64,000 bases of DNA, taken from contig NC_010162.1 of assembly GCF_000067165.1 (NCBI RefSeq), positions 4,236,501-4,300,500 on the forward strand. The letters are read 5' to 3'. This document shows, piece after piece, positions 56,273 to 64,000 of the stretch. This DNA comes from Sorangium cellulosum So ce56 (lineage in GTDB: Bacteria; Myxococcota_A; Polyangia; Polyangiales; Polyangiaceae). The number at the start of each line of letters is the position of its first letter. Within the stretch, counting starts at the first letter, position 1. The position numbers and the translations under genes are program-made. The notes below the pieces were generated by a model, which was not told the origin of the DNA, searched no databases, and worked only from the letters and a program-made list of their open reading frames with translations.

Positions 56273-57607
56273 TCAGCCCGCGCTGGCGCCGGCGCTGGCG
56301 CCAGCGCGCGAGGCGAGCCGCGCGAGGTCCTTGGGATCGCTGACGCGGACGAGGATGACGGTGATGTTGTCCCGCCCGCCGCCCGCGTTCGCCTTCTCGA
56401 TGAGCGCCTGCGACGCCTTCTCGGGATCGGGCTCGGCGAGCAGGATGTCGCGGATCGCCTCGTGGGTCGTCATCTTCGACAGGCCGTCGGAGCAGAGGAG
56501 GTAGACGTCTCCGGGGTGGGGCCGGGCGATGATCAGATCGACCTTGACTGCGGGGGAGATTCCGATCGCCCGGCTCAGGTGGTTCGCCATCGGCCCGGTG
56601 ATCCCCGCGGCGCCCATCGTGTGATCGGTGGTGAGCTGCGTCAGCTCGTTGTCGCGCAGGCGATAACAGCGGCTGTCGCCCACGTGGCCGATGTAGAGGC
56701 GCTGCTTGTTGGGCGAGAACCGCGCGCTGACGAGGGTCGTGCCCATGCCCGTGAGGCTCCGCTCGGCGTGGGCCCGCTCGTAGATCGCCTGGTTCGCTTG
56801 CTGGATCGCGACCGCGAGCTCGCTGCCGCGACGAGGGACGTCGGGGTAGGGGCTCTCCGCGTCGCTGTCCACGAACGACTGATCCTTGAACGCGCGCGCG
56901 ATCGTGTCCACCGCGAGGCGGCTGGCGACGTCGCCGCCCGCGTGGCCGCCCATGCCGTCCGCCACGGCGAACAGGTAGTGCTCGTCCAGGCAGAGGTAGC
57001 AGTCCTCGTTCTTCTTGCGCTTCTGACCGGGATCCGTCTGACCGACGGCGCTGATGAGCAGGAGCGGCGACGAGCTGGTCGGCTCGTCGACGGCGGCCTC
57101 GTCGTCGTAGATGATGGGGACGGCGGACGGCTCCTCGCGCTCGTGCCCGTCGTCATCGTCGTCGTCGTCGTCGTCGTCGCCGCCGTACGACGGGATGCTC
57201 GCGCGCTTGATCGTGCTCTGCAGCACCTCCGGCGGCGCCAGCGTGATCAGCGTGAGGTCGTCGTCATCGTCGTCGAACGCGTCGTCGTCGTCGCAGCGCG
57301 ATGGGCCGTTCGAACGCTTCCAGTCGGCGCTCGAGACCCGCTCGGTGCGGCCGTGACCTCCTGCTGTCTTCGCGTGCGCGCTCTCGCTCGCGGGCGCGCC
57401 GCCCCGCAGCGCTGCTGCGCCTGGCCTCGTCGTTGAATCTTCGAGATCTCCCTCCCCCTCGTCGAGGGCTTGGGCTCCTGGGCCCCCCTGCGTCAGCGCC
57501 GTCGCCGCGCGAGGGCGGGCCCGGTCGCCGTTGTTCGAGCGAAAATACCAATAGATCAGCCCAAGAAGGGCGATTCCCATGACAAGGGCGGCTGCGAGAT
57601 CGGCCAT
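56273..57607 (-). CDS. membrane-anchored PP2C-type serine/threonine phosphatase
   Basis: A 444-residue protein. Residues 5-22 (AAALVMGIALLGLIYWYF) form a membrane anchor with the rest cytoplasmic. A long disordered linker (about 25-185) contains acidic runs: DDDDDD and ten consecutive Asp encoded by GAC/GAT repeats near 57151-57182. The PP2C domain (about 190-430) has the motifs KKNEDCY, FAVADGMGGHAGGD, GTTLVSARF, HVGDSRCYRL, TTDHTM, LLCSDGLSKM and GGGRDNITVILVRV. All metal-binding Asp are present, so it should be active. The acidic linker may place the enzyme on basic or phosphorylated partners. It is divergent from the lipoprotein pair that starts at 58079. Confidence 0.93.
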   Translation of the reverse strand: MADLAAALVMGIALLGLIYWYFRSNNGDRARPRAATALTQGGPGAQALDEGEGDLEDSTTRPGAAALRGGAPASESAHAKTAGGHGRTERVSSADWKRSNGPSRCDDDDAFDDDDDDLTLITLAPPEVLQSTIKRASIPSYGGDDDDDDDDDDGHEREEPSAVPIIYDDEAAVDEPTSSSPLLLISAVGQTDPGQKRKKNEDCYLCLDEHYLFAVADGMGGHAGGDVASRLAVDTIARAFKDQSFVDSDAESPYPDVPRRGSELAVAIQQANQAIYERAHAERSLTGMGTTLVSARFSPNKQRLYIGHVGDSRCYRLRDNELTQLTTDHTMGAAGITGPMANHLSRAIGISPAVKVDLIIARPHPGDVYLLCSDGLSKMTTHEAIRDILLAEPDPEKASQALIEKANAGGGRDNITVILVRVSDPKDLARLASRAGASAGASAG

Positions 57608-58078
57608 GTCCCGGCGACCAACGTAGCAAAGGCGCGCCGCGTCTCCGAGATCAACGTGCAGGGGGACGGACGACGGCGATCGATCCTGGTCGACCTTGAC
57701 CTGCGGAGCTCACACTGCAGGGGCGCACCTTGGGCACCACCCGGCGCAGGGAGCGCCACCTCACCCCGCGGCAGGGCTCGCCACCCCGTGACGGGCGACC
57801 GCTGCAGAGCGCCTCGCCCAGAGAAGCGCGCCTCGCCAGGGAGATGCTGCGCCTGGCGGGCTGTGCGCGCTCACCCGGGGCAGGCCGTGCGGGCGTGCTG
57901 CGCTGCGGCAGGTGCGCGCGAGAAACGAGGGCCTTCGCAGCGGCGTCTGCCGCTCGTTCGCCACGAGGCCCGCTGCGAGCGCCGCGCGCCGCGCGCCCGG
58001 CGCGTGTCCGCCGCAAACGAACCCACCGAGCGGAGCGGGTTGCCAGTGCTCCTGGTGCTGACTAGTCTCCGCGCCCGC
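57608..58078. other. divergent intergenic region, no gene recognised
   Basis: About 470 bp between the start codons of the PP2C gene (minus) and the lipoprotein pair (plus). Open frames through it are of the kind expected by chance at this GC content and none has a start with a ribosome-binding site. Promoters for both directions must lie here. I see no palindrome or repeat of note. Confidence 0.5.
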
Positions 58079-59806
58079 ATGAAGCTCGCCCGCACACTTC
58101 TCCAGACACCTCGCATCGTTGGCGTGGGCCTCGCGGCCTCGATCGTGGGCGTGGGCGGGCTCGGGGTCGTGGGCTGCTTCGTCGAGGGCGAGGGCCTCCC
58201 GCCGCCGGTCGAGGGGCTCTATTACCCGACGGGCCTGGCGGCGTCTCTCGGGGGACGGGTCCTCTACGTCGCGAACTCGGACTTCGATCTCCAGTTCAAC
58301 GGCGGCACGGTCCAGGCGCTGGATCTCCAGCGGCTGCGCAAGCGGGCGCTCACGCTCCAGTCGGCGCTCGCTCCCGGCGGGCGGAACGCCAGCGTACGCG
58401 ATGCGTGCAAGAGCGTGGGGCTGGCGACGAACGCCGCGTCGTCGCTCTACCCGGGGCCGTGCGGGCCGCTCGACATCTCCGCCCTCGAGGGCGACGACGA
58501 GGTCGTCCGGAGCTCGGCCGTGATCGGCGCGTTCGCGTCCAACCTCCTCCTCGTGCACAGGCCGCTCAGCGGCGAGGGCGCCGACCCCGGCGCGGAGCGG
58601 CAGGCGCGCCTGTTCGTGCCCGTGCGCGGCGACCCCTCGGTGACCTTCTTCGACGTCGCCGACGATCGGTCCGACGAGCCCGGCGCGCGGCCCTGCGAGG
58701 GCGACGCCTGCTTCCAGCTGGACTGCGGCGCGAGCGCGGCGGGCGGGCGCTGCGGCAGAGATCACCGCATCGGCGAGGACCCGGGCCGGGAGCTCATCCG
58801 GCGCAAGCTGCCGCTGGAGCCGTTCGGGATCGCCGCCGGCCCGGGCGGGACGAGCATCGTCGTCTCGCACCAGACGGAGAACGCCGCGAGCGTCATCGTG
58901 AACCGCTGGGAAGCGAACGAGCGACCGCAGCTCGCGCACGTCCTCACGGATCTCGCCTTCGGGCCGACGGAGGTCGCGGCCGTGCCGCGCCCGAGCGTGC
59001 TCGGGGCGCTGCAGCAGGGCGGGTGGGCGATCGACGACCAGCCCGCGTTCGCGGTCACGTACCTCGCGGCGCCGGAGCTCGGCCTGCTCCGCTATCAGGA
59101 CGCCGCTTCAGGCGGGGCGCCGCGCCTGTACGAGTCGACCCCGACGCCGATCACCGCGCTCGCGAGCGGCACCGACTCCCGCGGGATCGCGTTCGACGCG
59201 AGCGAGCGGAAGGCGTGCGAGGACGGCTGCGCAGGCGTGGTCGAGTGCCTCGAGCGGTGCGTGGAGATCCCGATCCCGGTGTACGTGGCGCATCGGGGCC
59301 CGAACTCGCTGCTCATCGGCGAGCTGACGACGACGCTGGTCAAGAAGGACTCGGACGTCCCCGCGGCGAAGCGGGCCTCGGTGTTCTACTCGATCGCGTT
59401 CCGCGACGCCGCCCCGCTCGGGGCCTACCCGTCTCGGATCGAGGTGGGCGAGGTGATCGATCAGGAAGGCGTGCCTCGCCGCAGGGTCTTCGCGCTCGCG
59501 TTCGACTCGGGGCTCGCGTTCTCCTACGACCCGGAAGCGCGCCGCGTCGACGCCGTCATCAAGACCGGGCGCGGGCCGCAGGCGCTCGCGTTCGACACGG
59601 GTTCCACGCGCGGCGACGATGACGACAAGAAGCGCTGCGGACGCGAGCAGGCCAGCGCCGGCTGCGACCCCTATTCCCTCATGTACATCGCGCATTTCAC
59701 CGACTCCTACCTCGGCGTTGTCGACCTCGACATGCGCAAGACGAACACGTTCGGAACGATGATCCTCACGGTGGGCACGCCCGTCCCGCCCCGGGAGTCC
59801 CAATGA
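58079..59806 (+). CDS. beta-propeller-like lipoprotein, unknown function
   Basis: A 575-residue exported protein. The signal has a two-Arg N-region and a hydrophobic core ending GVGGLGVVGC, with C33 as lipidation site. The mature part opens with LYYPTGLAASLGGRVLYVANSDFDL, a pattern of YVTN-type propeller repeats. Similar strands recur (FGIAAGPGGTSIVVSHQTENAASVIV, PQALAFDTGS, SYLGVVDLDM). Several Cys pairs and a short DDDDKKR tract are present. It would be on the cell surface or in the periplasm; the ligand is unknown. Start ATG 58079 is where the signal begins. The stop overlaps the next start by 4 bp (ATGA). Confidence 0.82.
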   Translation: MKLARTLLQTPRIVGVGLAASIVGVGGLGVVGCFVEGEGLPPPVEGLYYPTGLAASLGGRVLYVANSDFDLQFNGGTVQALDLQRLRKRALTLQSALAPGGRNASVRDACKSVGLATNAASSLYPGPCGPLDISALEGDDEVVRSSAVIGAFASNLLLVHRPLSGEGADPGAERQARLFVPVRGDPSVTFFDVADDRSDEPGARPCEGDACFQLDCGASAAGGRCGRDHRIGEDPGRELIRRKLPLEPFGIAAGPGGTSIVVSHQTENAASVIVNRWEANERPQLAHVLTDLAFGPTEVAAVPRPSVLGALQQGGWAIDDQPAFAVTYLAAPELGLLRYQDAASGGAPRLYESTPTPITALASGTDSRGIAFDASERKACEDGCAGVVECLERCVEIPIPVYVAHRGPNSLLIGELTTTLVKKDSDVPAAKRASVFYSIAFRDAAPLGAYPSRIEVGEVIDQEGVPRRRVFALAFDSGLAFSYDPEARRVDAVIKTGRGPQALAFDTGSTRGDDDDKKRCGREQASAGCDPYSLMYIAHFTDSYLGVVDLDMRKTNTFGTMILTVGTPVPPRESQ

Positions 59807-62706
59807 AGCCGCGCCTCGCGCTCGTCGCCTCCACCTCCGCCCTGGCGCTCGCCGGGTGCGCCGCGGAGGCCACGCCGGTGCCCGTCGAGGCCCTGGCGCA
59901 GTCCGGCCGCAGCGCCTTCGTCTGCCTGGCCATCGACCGGCCGGATCCCGACAAGCCGGGCGTGATGCGCTCGCTGCCGATCACGGACTGCTCGTACGGC
60001 ACCGTCGAGTCGTCCACCGACTACGAGGTCGACGCCAAGGACGGGGGCAGGGCCACGCTCCCGCACCTCTACGGCCTCGTCACGCAGACATCGCACGGCG
60101 AGGTCGCGGTCGTCGATCTGACGACCGAGTCCTCGCACATCGTCGATCGGGACACGGGCACGCCCGCCCCGAGCTTCCTCCCGGTCGGAGCGCAGCCGGT
60201 CGACATCGTCGCGACGCCGGGCGGGACCGCGTCGTTCGTCGCCGTCGCCGAGCCGGGGCGCGCGGGGATCTACGCGCTCCCGTCGGCCAAGGTGCTGCCG
60301 CGCGAAGGCTGCCCGGTCCCGACGCTCAGCTCCTGGCCGGCCTGCTCGCTCCCGTCGGCGCCGGGCGAGATGCTGCTCCTCGCCGACCCGCCGGACGCCG
60401 ACGGCAACGTGCGGAGCTCGTGTGATGCCGGCCTCCCCCCGTACGACGTCGAGCCGACCCCGCCTGGCGACCCCGGCGCGTTCGTTGACGACGTCTGCGC
60501 CACCTCGAACGGGAGCCTCGCCATGGAGGGCGGCGGCCGGCAGAAGCTCCTCGTGACCCTGCCCGATCTCGGCGGCTTCGTCGTGATCGACGCGCAGACG
60601 CTCCTCGAGCACGAGGACTACAAGGACGGCGGCTTCAAGGAGTGCAAGGTGGAGCGGTGGGTCCCTCTCCAGGTCTCGCTCCCGCCGGCCGCGCCGCCGG
60701 ACGAGCCGCCGCCCGGCGACGTGTCGCCCGACGACGTGTCGTGCTCTCAGCCGGCGATCGCGGCCAGCCCGGAGCAGGCCTTCGACAAGCCCCGGCCCGC
60801 GGGGCTCGCGCTCTCCGGCGACCGGCTGTTCATCGCCGATCTCGACGCGCCGGTGATCCACGTCGTCGACCTCCCGACGCCCTGCGAGCCGCGCGAGCTG
60901 CCCCCGCTGCTGCCCGCGTCGACGCTCGACCCCGGGCGCGTCGTCACGACGAGGCGCCTCGCGGTGAGCCTGGCGTCGCCCCCCGAGTTCAACCGCTACC
61001 TCTACGCTGTCGACGCCGGCGACGGCAGCGTGATGGTCTTCGACGTCAGCGACGGCGCGTCCAGCCGGTCGCCGCTCTCTCGCGAGAACCCGGACTGGAA
61101 CCCGTTCCAGCCGCCCGACCGCATCCGCCTGCCGGCGCCTGTCCGCGATCTCGCGATCGTGCAGCGCGAGGTCCCGAGGAGCCTCCCGGCGACGGGCGTG
61201 GTGCCGAGGGGGATCCGGTGCAGCCCCCTCCCGGAGCTCAAGACGTGCGACAGCAGCGTCACGTCGTGCGACCTCGAGACGCTGTACCGCACGTCGACCG
61301 ATCGCGACTCCGGCGCCGGCCCGCTGAAGCTCCGGGGCACGTTCGCGTACATGGCGCTCACGAACGGGCAGGTCGCGATCGTCGACATCGACGATCTCGA
61401 CGCGGCCTGCCGCGGACCCGAGCGCCAGAGCGTCCGCGCGGGCTGCGCGGCGGACGCTTCGCCGAGCAGCCCGCCGCTCGAGACGAGCGGCGAGGCGTCC
61501 TGCAACGTCGTCCTCCCGCACGCTGTCCGCTCGGAGAGCTACATCGTGGCGAGCGACGGCTCCGGCCAGCTCGAGCCCGGCGTGCAGGGCCTGCCGATCC
61601 TCTACGATCGCAGCGGCGCGGTCGTGCCGCTCTCCGGCGAGAGCCCGAAGATGCGCGCCACGTTCCCGCCCGAGGGGTCCGCGCCTGACCTCGCGCTCGC
61701 GGTGGGGGTGCAGCGCGAGGCGATCGCGTCGAGCGACAGCGCCGAAAGCGAGCTCGATGAGCGGGGGCTCGTGCTGAGGTCCGGCGGGCCGCAGCACGCG
61801 CTGACGATGAACCTCGAGGACCCGCGGGTGCACATCGCCAACGAGACGTGGAACGTGACGTACGAGGGGGTGCTCACGTCGATCACCCGGGCCTCCGTCG
61901 CCTTCGACGAGAACCTCCACCTGAGGGGCGCCGACGCCCGCTTCTGCCGCCGCGGCGTGCAGAGCCTGACCAGCGTGAAGGCGCAGCTGAAGGCCGCGGG
62001 CGTCCCGGAGGGCGAGGCCGAGACCCGCGCCGAGCAGCTCGCCGACTTCGCGCAGATCACGTCCGAGCTCCCGGACGAAGACGCCACCTACTGGACGAGC
62101 GTCGACCCGGCCGTCTGCTCGTTCGACACCTGCAACGCGAAGTACGGCAGCGTCATCACGTCGCGCCCGGCGCTCCGCATCGTCGAGGCCTACGAGGACC
62201 ACCTCGAGCTCGAGCGGACGGACGAGGTCGAGTTCGCGGCGTGCTGCTTCGCCGGCTCGGTGCAGCTCGGCATCCGCGCCGGAGGCCAGTGGGTCGTCCG
62301 GAGCAACGGCGCCGGGTTCCTGCACCACGTGATCGCCGATCCCGAGGGCGGCTATTGCCGCAACTCGTGCGACACGCGCCTCTCGCGGTTCAACGGGCGC
62401 GTCGTCCATACGCCGCGCGACGGGCGCGTCACCGACGGTGATGTGGGTGCGTTCATCAACCCGATGTTCCGGTTCGCGGTCACGGGCGGCGTGCCCGAGC
62501 AGGACATGCAGTTCCGCTTCACCACCCAGGGGGCGTTCACGCCGCTCGCCCTGGACCTCGCGGACATCAGCGACACAGCGGAGCTCCAGCCGCAGGCCAT
62601 CCAGCTCGTTCCGGCCACGGGCCAGCTCGCCGTCACCGACGGCTCGGTCCAGGGCCTGTTCCTGCTGAGCTCACGCGACGTCACCGTGACGCGCCGGTAC
62701 CGCTGA
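59803..62706 (+). CDS. large lipoprotein, partner of the preceding propeller lipoprotein
   Basis: A 967-residue exported protein with signal MKPRLALVASTSALALAGC (C19). It too contains propeller-like strands (LYGLVTQTSHGEVAVVDLTTE, PAGLALSGDRLFIADLDAPVIHVVDLP, RYLYAVDAGDGSVMVFDVSD, FAYMALTNGQVAIVDIDDL). A C-terminal region of about 350 residues with paired Cys (SVDPAVCSFDTCN, ACCFAG, YCRNSCDTRLSRF) follows. I do not recognise the family. ATGA overlap with the gene before means the two are co-translated and probably form one surface complex. The C-terminus (GQLAVTDGSVQGLFLLSSRDVTVTRRYR) is again propeller-like. Confidence 0.82.
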   Translation: MKPRLALVASTSALALAGCAAEATPVPVEALAQSGRSAFVCLAIDRPDPDKPGVMRSLPITDCSYGTVESSTDYEVDAKDGGRATLPHLYGLVTQTSHGEVAVVDLTTESSHIVDRDTGTPAPSFLPVGAQPVDIVATPGGTASFVAVAEPGRAGIYALPSAKVLPREGCPVPTLSSWPACSLPSAPGEMLLLADPPDADGNVRSSCDAGLPPYDVEPTPPGDPGAFVDDVCATSNGSLAMEGGGRQKLLVTLPDLGGFVVIDAQTLLEHEDYKDGGFKECKVERWVPLQVSLPPAAPPDEPPPGDVSPDDVSCSQPAIAASPEQAFDKPRPAGLALSGDRLFIADLDAPVIHVVDLPTPCEPRELPPLLPASTLDPGRVVTTRRLAVSLASPPEFNRYLYAVDAGDGSVMVFDVSDGASSRSPLSRENPDWNPFQPPDRIRLPAPVRDLAIVQREVPRSLPATGVVPRGIRCSPLPELKTCDSSVTSCDLETLYRTSTDRDSGAGPLKLRGTFAYMALTNGQVAIVDIDDLDAACRGPERQSVRAGCAADASPSSPPLETSGEASCNVVLPHAVRSESYIVASDGSGQLEPGVQGLPILYDRSGAVVPLSGESPKMRATFPPEGSAPDLALAVGVQREAIASSDSAESELDERGLVLRSGGPQHALTMNLEDPRVHIANETWNVTYEGVLTSITRASVAFDENLHLRGADARFCRRGVQSLTSVKAQLKAAGVPEGEAETRAEQLADFAQITSELPDEDATYWTSVDPAVCSFDTCNAKYGSVITSRPALRIVEAYEDHLELERTDEVEFAACCFAGSVQLGIRAGGQWVVRSNGAGFLHHVIADPEGGYCRNSCDTRLSRFNGRVVHTPRDGRVTDGDVGAFINPMFRFAVTGGVPEQDMQFRFTTQGAFTPLALDLADISDTAELQPQAIQLVPATGQLAVTDGSVQGLFLLSSRDVTVTRRYR

Positions 62707-62823
62707 GCCGCCTGCCGGCCCCGCGGCATTGCGGTTTCGGCGCCGAGTTTTCCACGAAAACAGCGGAACAAACGCGCGAATCACGCGTAGACCTCACCGG
62801 CGGTCGAGACTAAGACGCCGGCG

Positions 62824-64000
62824 ATGCAGCCGTCCGAGCAGCCTGCGGCCAGGAAGAAGCTGACCCCGGTGATGCGCCAGTACGAGGATGCGAAGGCGCT
62901 CCACCCCGACGCCATCCTCTTCTTCCGGATGGGCGACTTCTACGAGATGTTCAACGACGACGCGGTCCTCGTGTCGCGCGCGCTGAACCTGACGCTCACG
63001 AGCCGCAACAAGGGCGAGCCCGACGAATCCCCGATGGCCGGCGTCCCGCACCACGCGGCGCACGGGTACATCGCGCGGCTGCTCGCGCTCGGCCACAAGG
63101 TGGCGATCTGCGAGCAGTGCGGGGATCCGTCGAAGATCAAGGGGCTCGTGCCGCGGCAGGTCGTGCGCGTCGTCACGCCGGGGCTCGTCACCGAGACCGA
63201 GCAGCTCGACGCGCGCGCCAACCACTACCTGGCGGCGGTCGACGGCGGCGGCGCGCCGCGCGGCGACGCCCTCGGAGCGGGGGGCCCCTACGGCCTCTCG
63301 CTGCTGGATCTCTCCACCGGCGAGCTCTCGGCCACCTCGGTCCCGGACGCCGCGACGCTGCTCGCGGAGCTCGCCCGGGCGGATCCGCGCGAGGCGCTCA
63401 TCGCCCGGGACCTCCCGGACGTCCGCGCGGCGGCGGCCTCGCTCGCCTGCCGCGCGGCGCTGCGCGATGACGAGGAGCTCGACAGCGCGCACGTCGCGTC
63501 GATCCTCGACGACGCCGCGATCGAGCCGATCTCGGCGGCGGCGCTGGCCGAGCACCCGCTCCCGGCGGTGCGCGCCGCGGCCCGGGCGCTGCGCTTCGCG
63601 CGCCGCTGCAGCCCCGGCGCGCGCATCCCGGTGCGCCGCATCGCCCCGCACGACACCTCGGGCACGCTGCGCATCGACGAGACGGCCCAGGCGCACCTGG
63701 AGCTTGTGCGCGCCGCGGACGGCGGCCGCCGCGGCACCCTGCTCGACGTCATCGACTGCACGGTCACCCCGGGCGGCGCCCGGCTCCTGCGCCGCCGCCT
63801 GCTCTCGCCGCTCGCCGACCTGGCCGGCATCCGCCGGCGCCTCGACGAGGTGGAGCTCTTCGTCTCGCACCCGCGCGCCCGCGGCGAGCTGCGGCAAGCG
63901 CTCGGCGGCGTCGGCGATCTCGAGCGCCTCAGCGTCCGCGCGCTCCTCGGCGAGGCCACGCCGCGCGACCTCGGCCTCCTGCGCGACGGCCTCACGGCGG
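62824..64000 (+). CDS. mutS: DNA mismatch repair protein MutS (N-terminal part, cut by window end)
   Basis: The first 392 codons of MutS, which binds mismatched or looped DNA and starts repair with MutL. LTPVMRQYEDAKALHPDAILFFRMGDFYEMF contains the mismatch-contacting Phe-Tyr-Glu. SPMAGVPHHAAHGYIARLL, KVAICEQ and VVRVVTPGLVTE complete domain I. Domain II and the start of the lever domain (DIDETAQAHLELV-type sequence, GTLLDVIDCTVTPGGARLLRRRLLSPL) are also visible. ATPase motifs lie beyond the window. ATG at 62824 begins MQPSEQPAARKK. The 117 bp before it hold no recognised regulatory site. Confidence 0.96.
   Translation, partial: MQPSEQPAARKKLTPVMRQYEDAKALHPDAILFFRMGDFYEMFNDDAVLVSRALNLTLTSRNKGEPDESPMAGVPHHAAHGYIARLLALGHKVAICEQCGDPSKIKGLVPRQVVRVVTPGLVTETEQLDARANHYLAAVDGGGAPRGDALGAGGPYGLSLLDLSTGELSATSVPDAATLLAELARADPREALIARDLPDVRAAAASLACRAALRDDEELDSAHVASILDDAAIEPISAAALAEHPLPAVRAAARALRFARRCSPGARIPVRRIAPHDTSGTLRIDETAQAHLELVRAADGGRRGTLLDVIDCTVTPGGARLLRRRLLSPLADLAGIRRRLDEVELFVSHPRARGELRQALGGVGDLERLSVRALLGEATPRDLGLLRDGLTA

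Noticed and set aside
62707..62823. SOS-box or other regulatory site before mutS.
   Set aside because: No convincing match to a LexA-type palindrome; only a short GC-rich hairpin (TGCCG/CGGCA) next to the preceding stop.

Overview
The window is very GC-rich, with strong G/C preference at third codon positions. It is dense with serine/threonine kinases, PP2C phosphatases, lipoproteins and large secreted proteins, and it carries type VI secretion accessory genes. A MYXO-CTERM-like tail is present on one secreted enzyme. Together these point to a large-genome myxobacterium of the Sorangium/Polyangiales type. This is inferred from gene content and style, not from a marker gene. No rRNA, tRNA or CRISPR array was found.

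Layout. 1-5.5 kb: VOC protein, aldehyde dehydrogenase, PP2C phosphatase, small Cys-rich lipoprotein, MurG-like glycosyltransferase, a possible TIM-barrel protein, and a 39-residue very basic peptide gene. 5.6-9.6 kb: a sugar ABC transporter operon (binding lipoprotein, double ATPase, permease) behind a TTGACA promoter with a 14-bp palindromic operator in its spacer. 9.9-14.9 kb: a DUF1566 lipoprotein, a YkgJ-type Cys-cluster protein, and a DUF2169 plus ketosynthase-like pair of the T6SS cargo-chaperone type. 14.9-21.9 kb: a repeat-rich zone with a 42-bp tandem array, a pseudoknot-like inverted repeat, a degraded IS630-like transposase, a lipoprotein, a frameshifted kinase remnant and an intact kinase/AAA/TPR protein. 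A second copy of the same repeats follows. 21.9-27.8 kb: an alpha-2-macroglobulin-like secreted protein and a lipoprotein with a JAMM-like motif.

28.0-43.2 kb is a co-directional T6SS spike/effector block: three VgrG genes in tandem, a DUF6484-like protein, an Rhs protein ending in a YwqJ-like deaminase toxin domain, and, 2 bp later, a 992-residue STAND-like protein with a degenerate P-loop. 43.3-45.2 kb: a secreted GH43-CBM6 glycosidase whose promoter matches that of the sugar transporter 35 kb away (same -35, same operator, same spacing), suggesting one sugar-responsive regulon. 45.2-49.5 kb: two proteins sharing a helical repeat module, divergent from a TIGR02270-like HEAT protein of the T6SS-associated type. 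49.7-57.6 kb: OmpH/Skp-like chaperone, a second kinase/AAA/TPR protein, an exported protein and a membrane-anchored PP2C phosphatase. 58.1-62.7 kb: a translationally coupled pair of large lipoproteins. The window ends inside mutS.

Three themes stand out: contact-dependent antagonism (VgrG/Rhs and their chaperones), Ser/Thr phosphorylation signalling (two large kinases, one kinase remnant, two PP2C phosphatases), and polysaccharide use (GH43 plus sugar ABC transporter under a shared operator).
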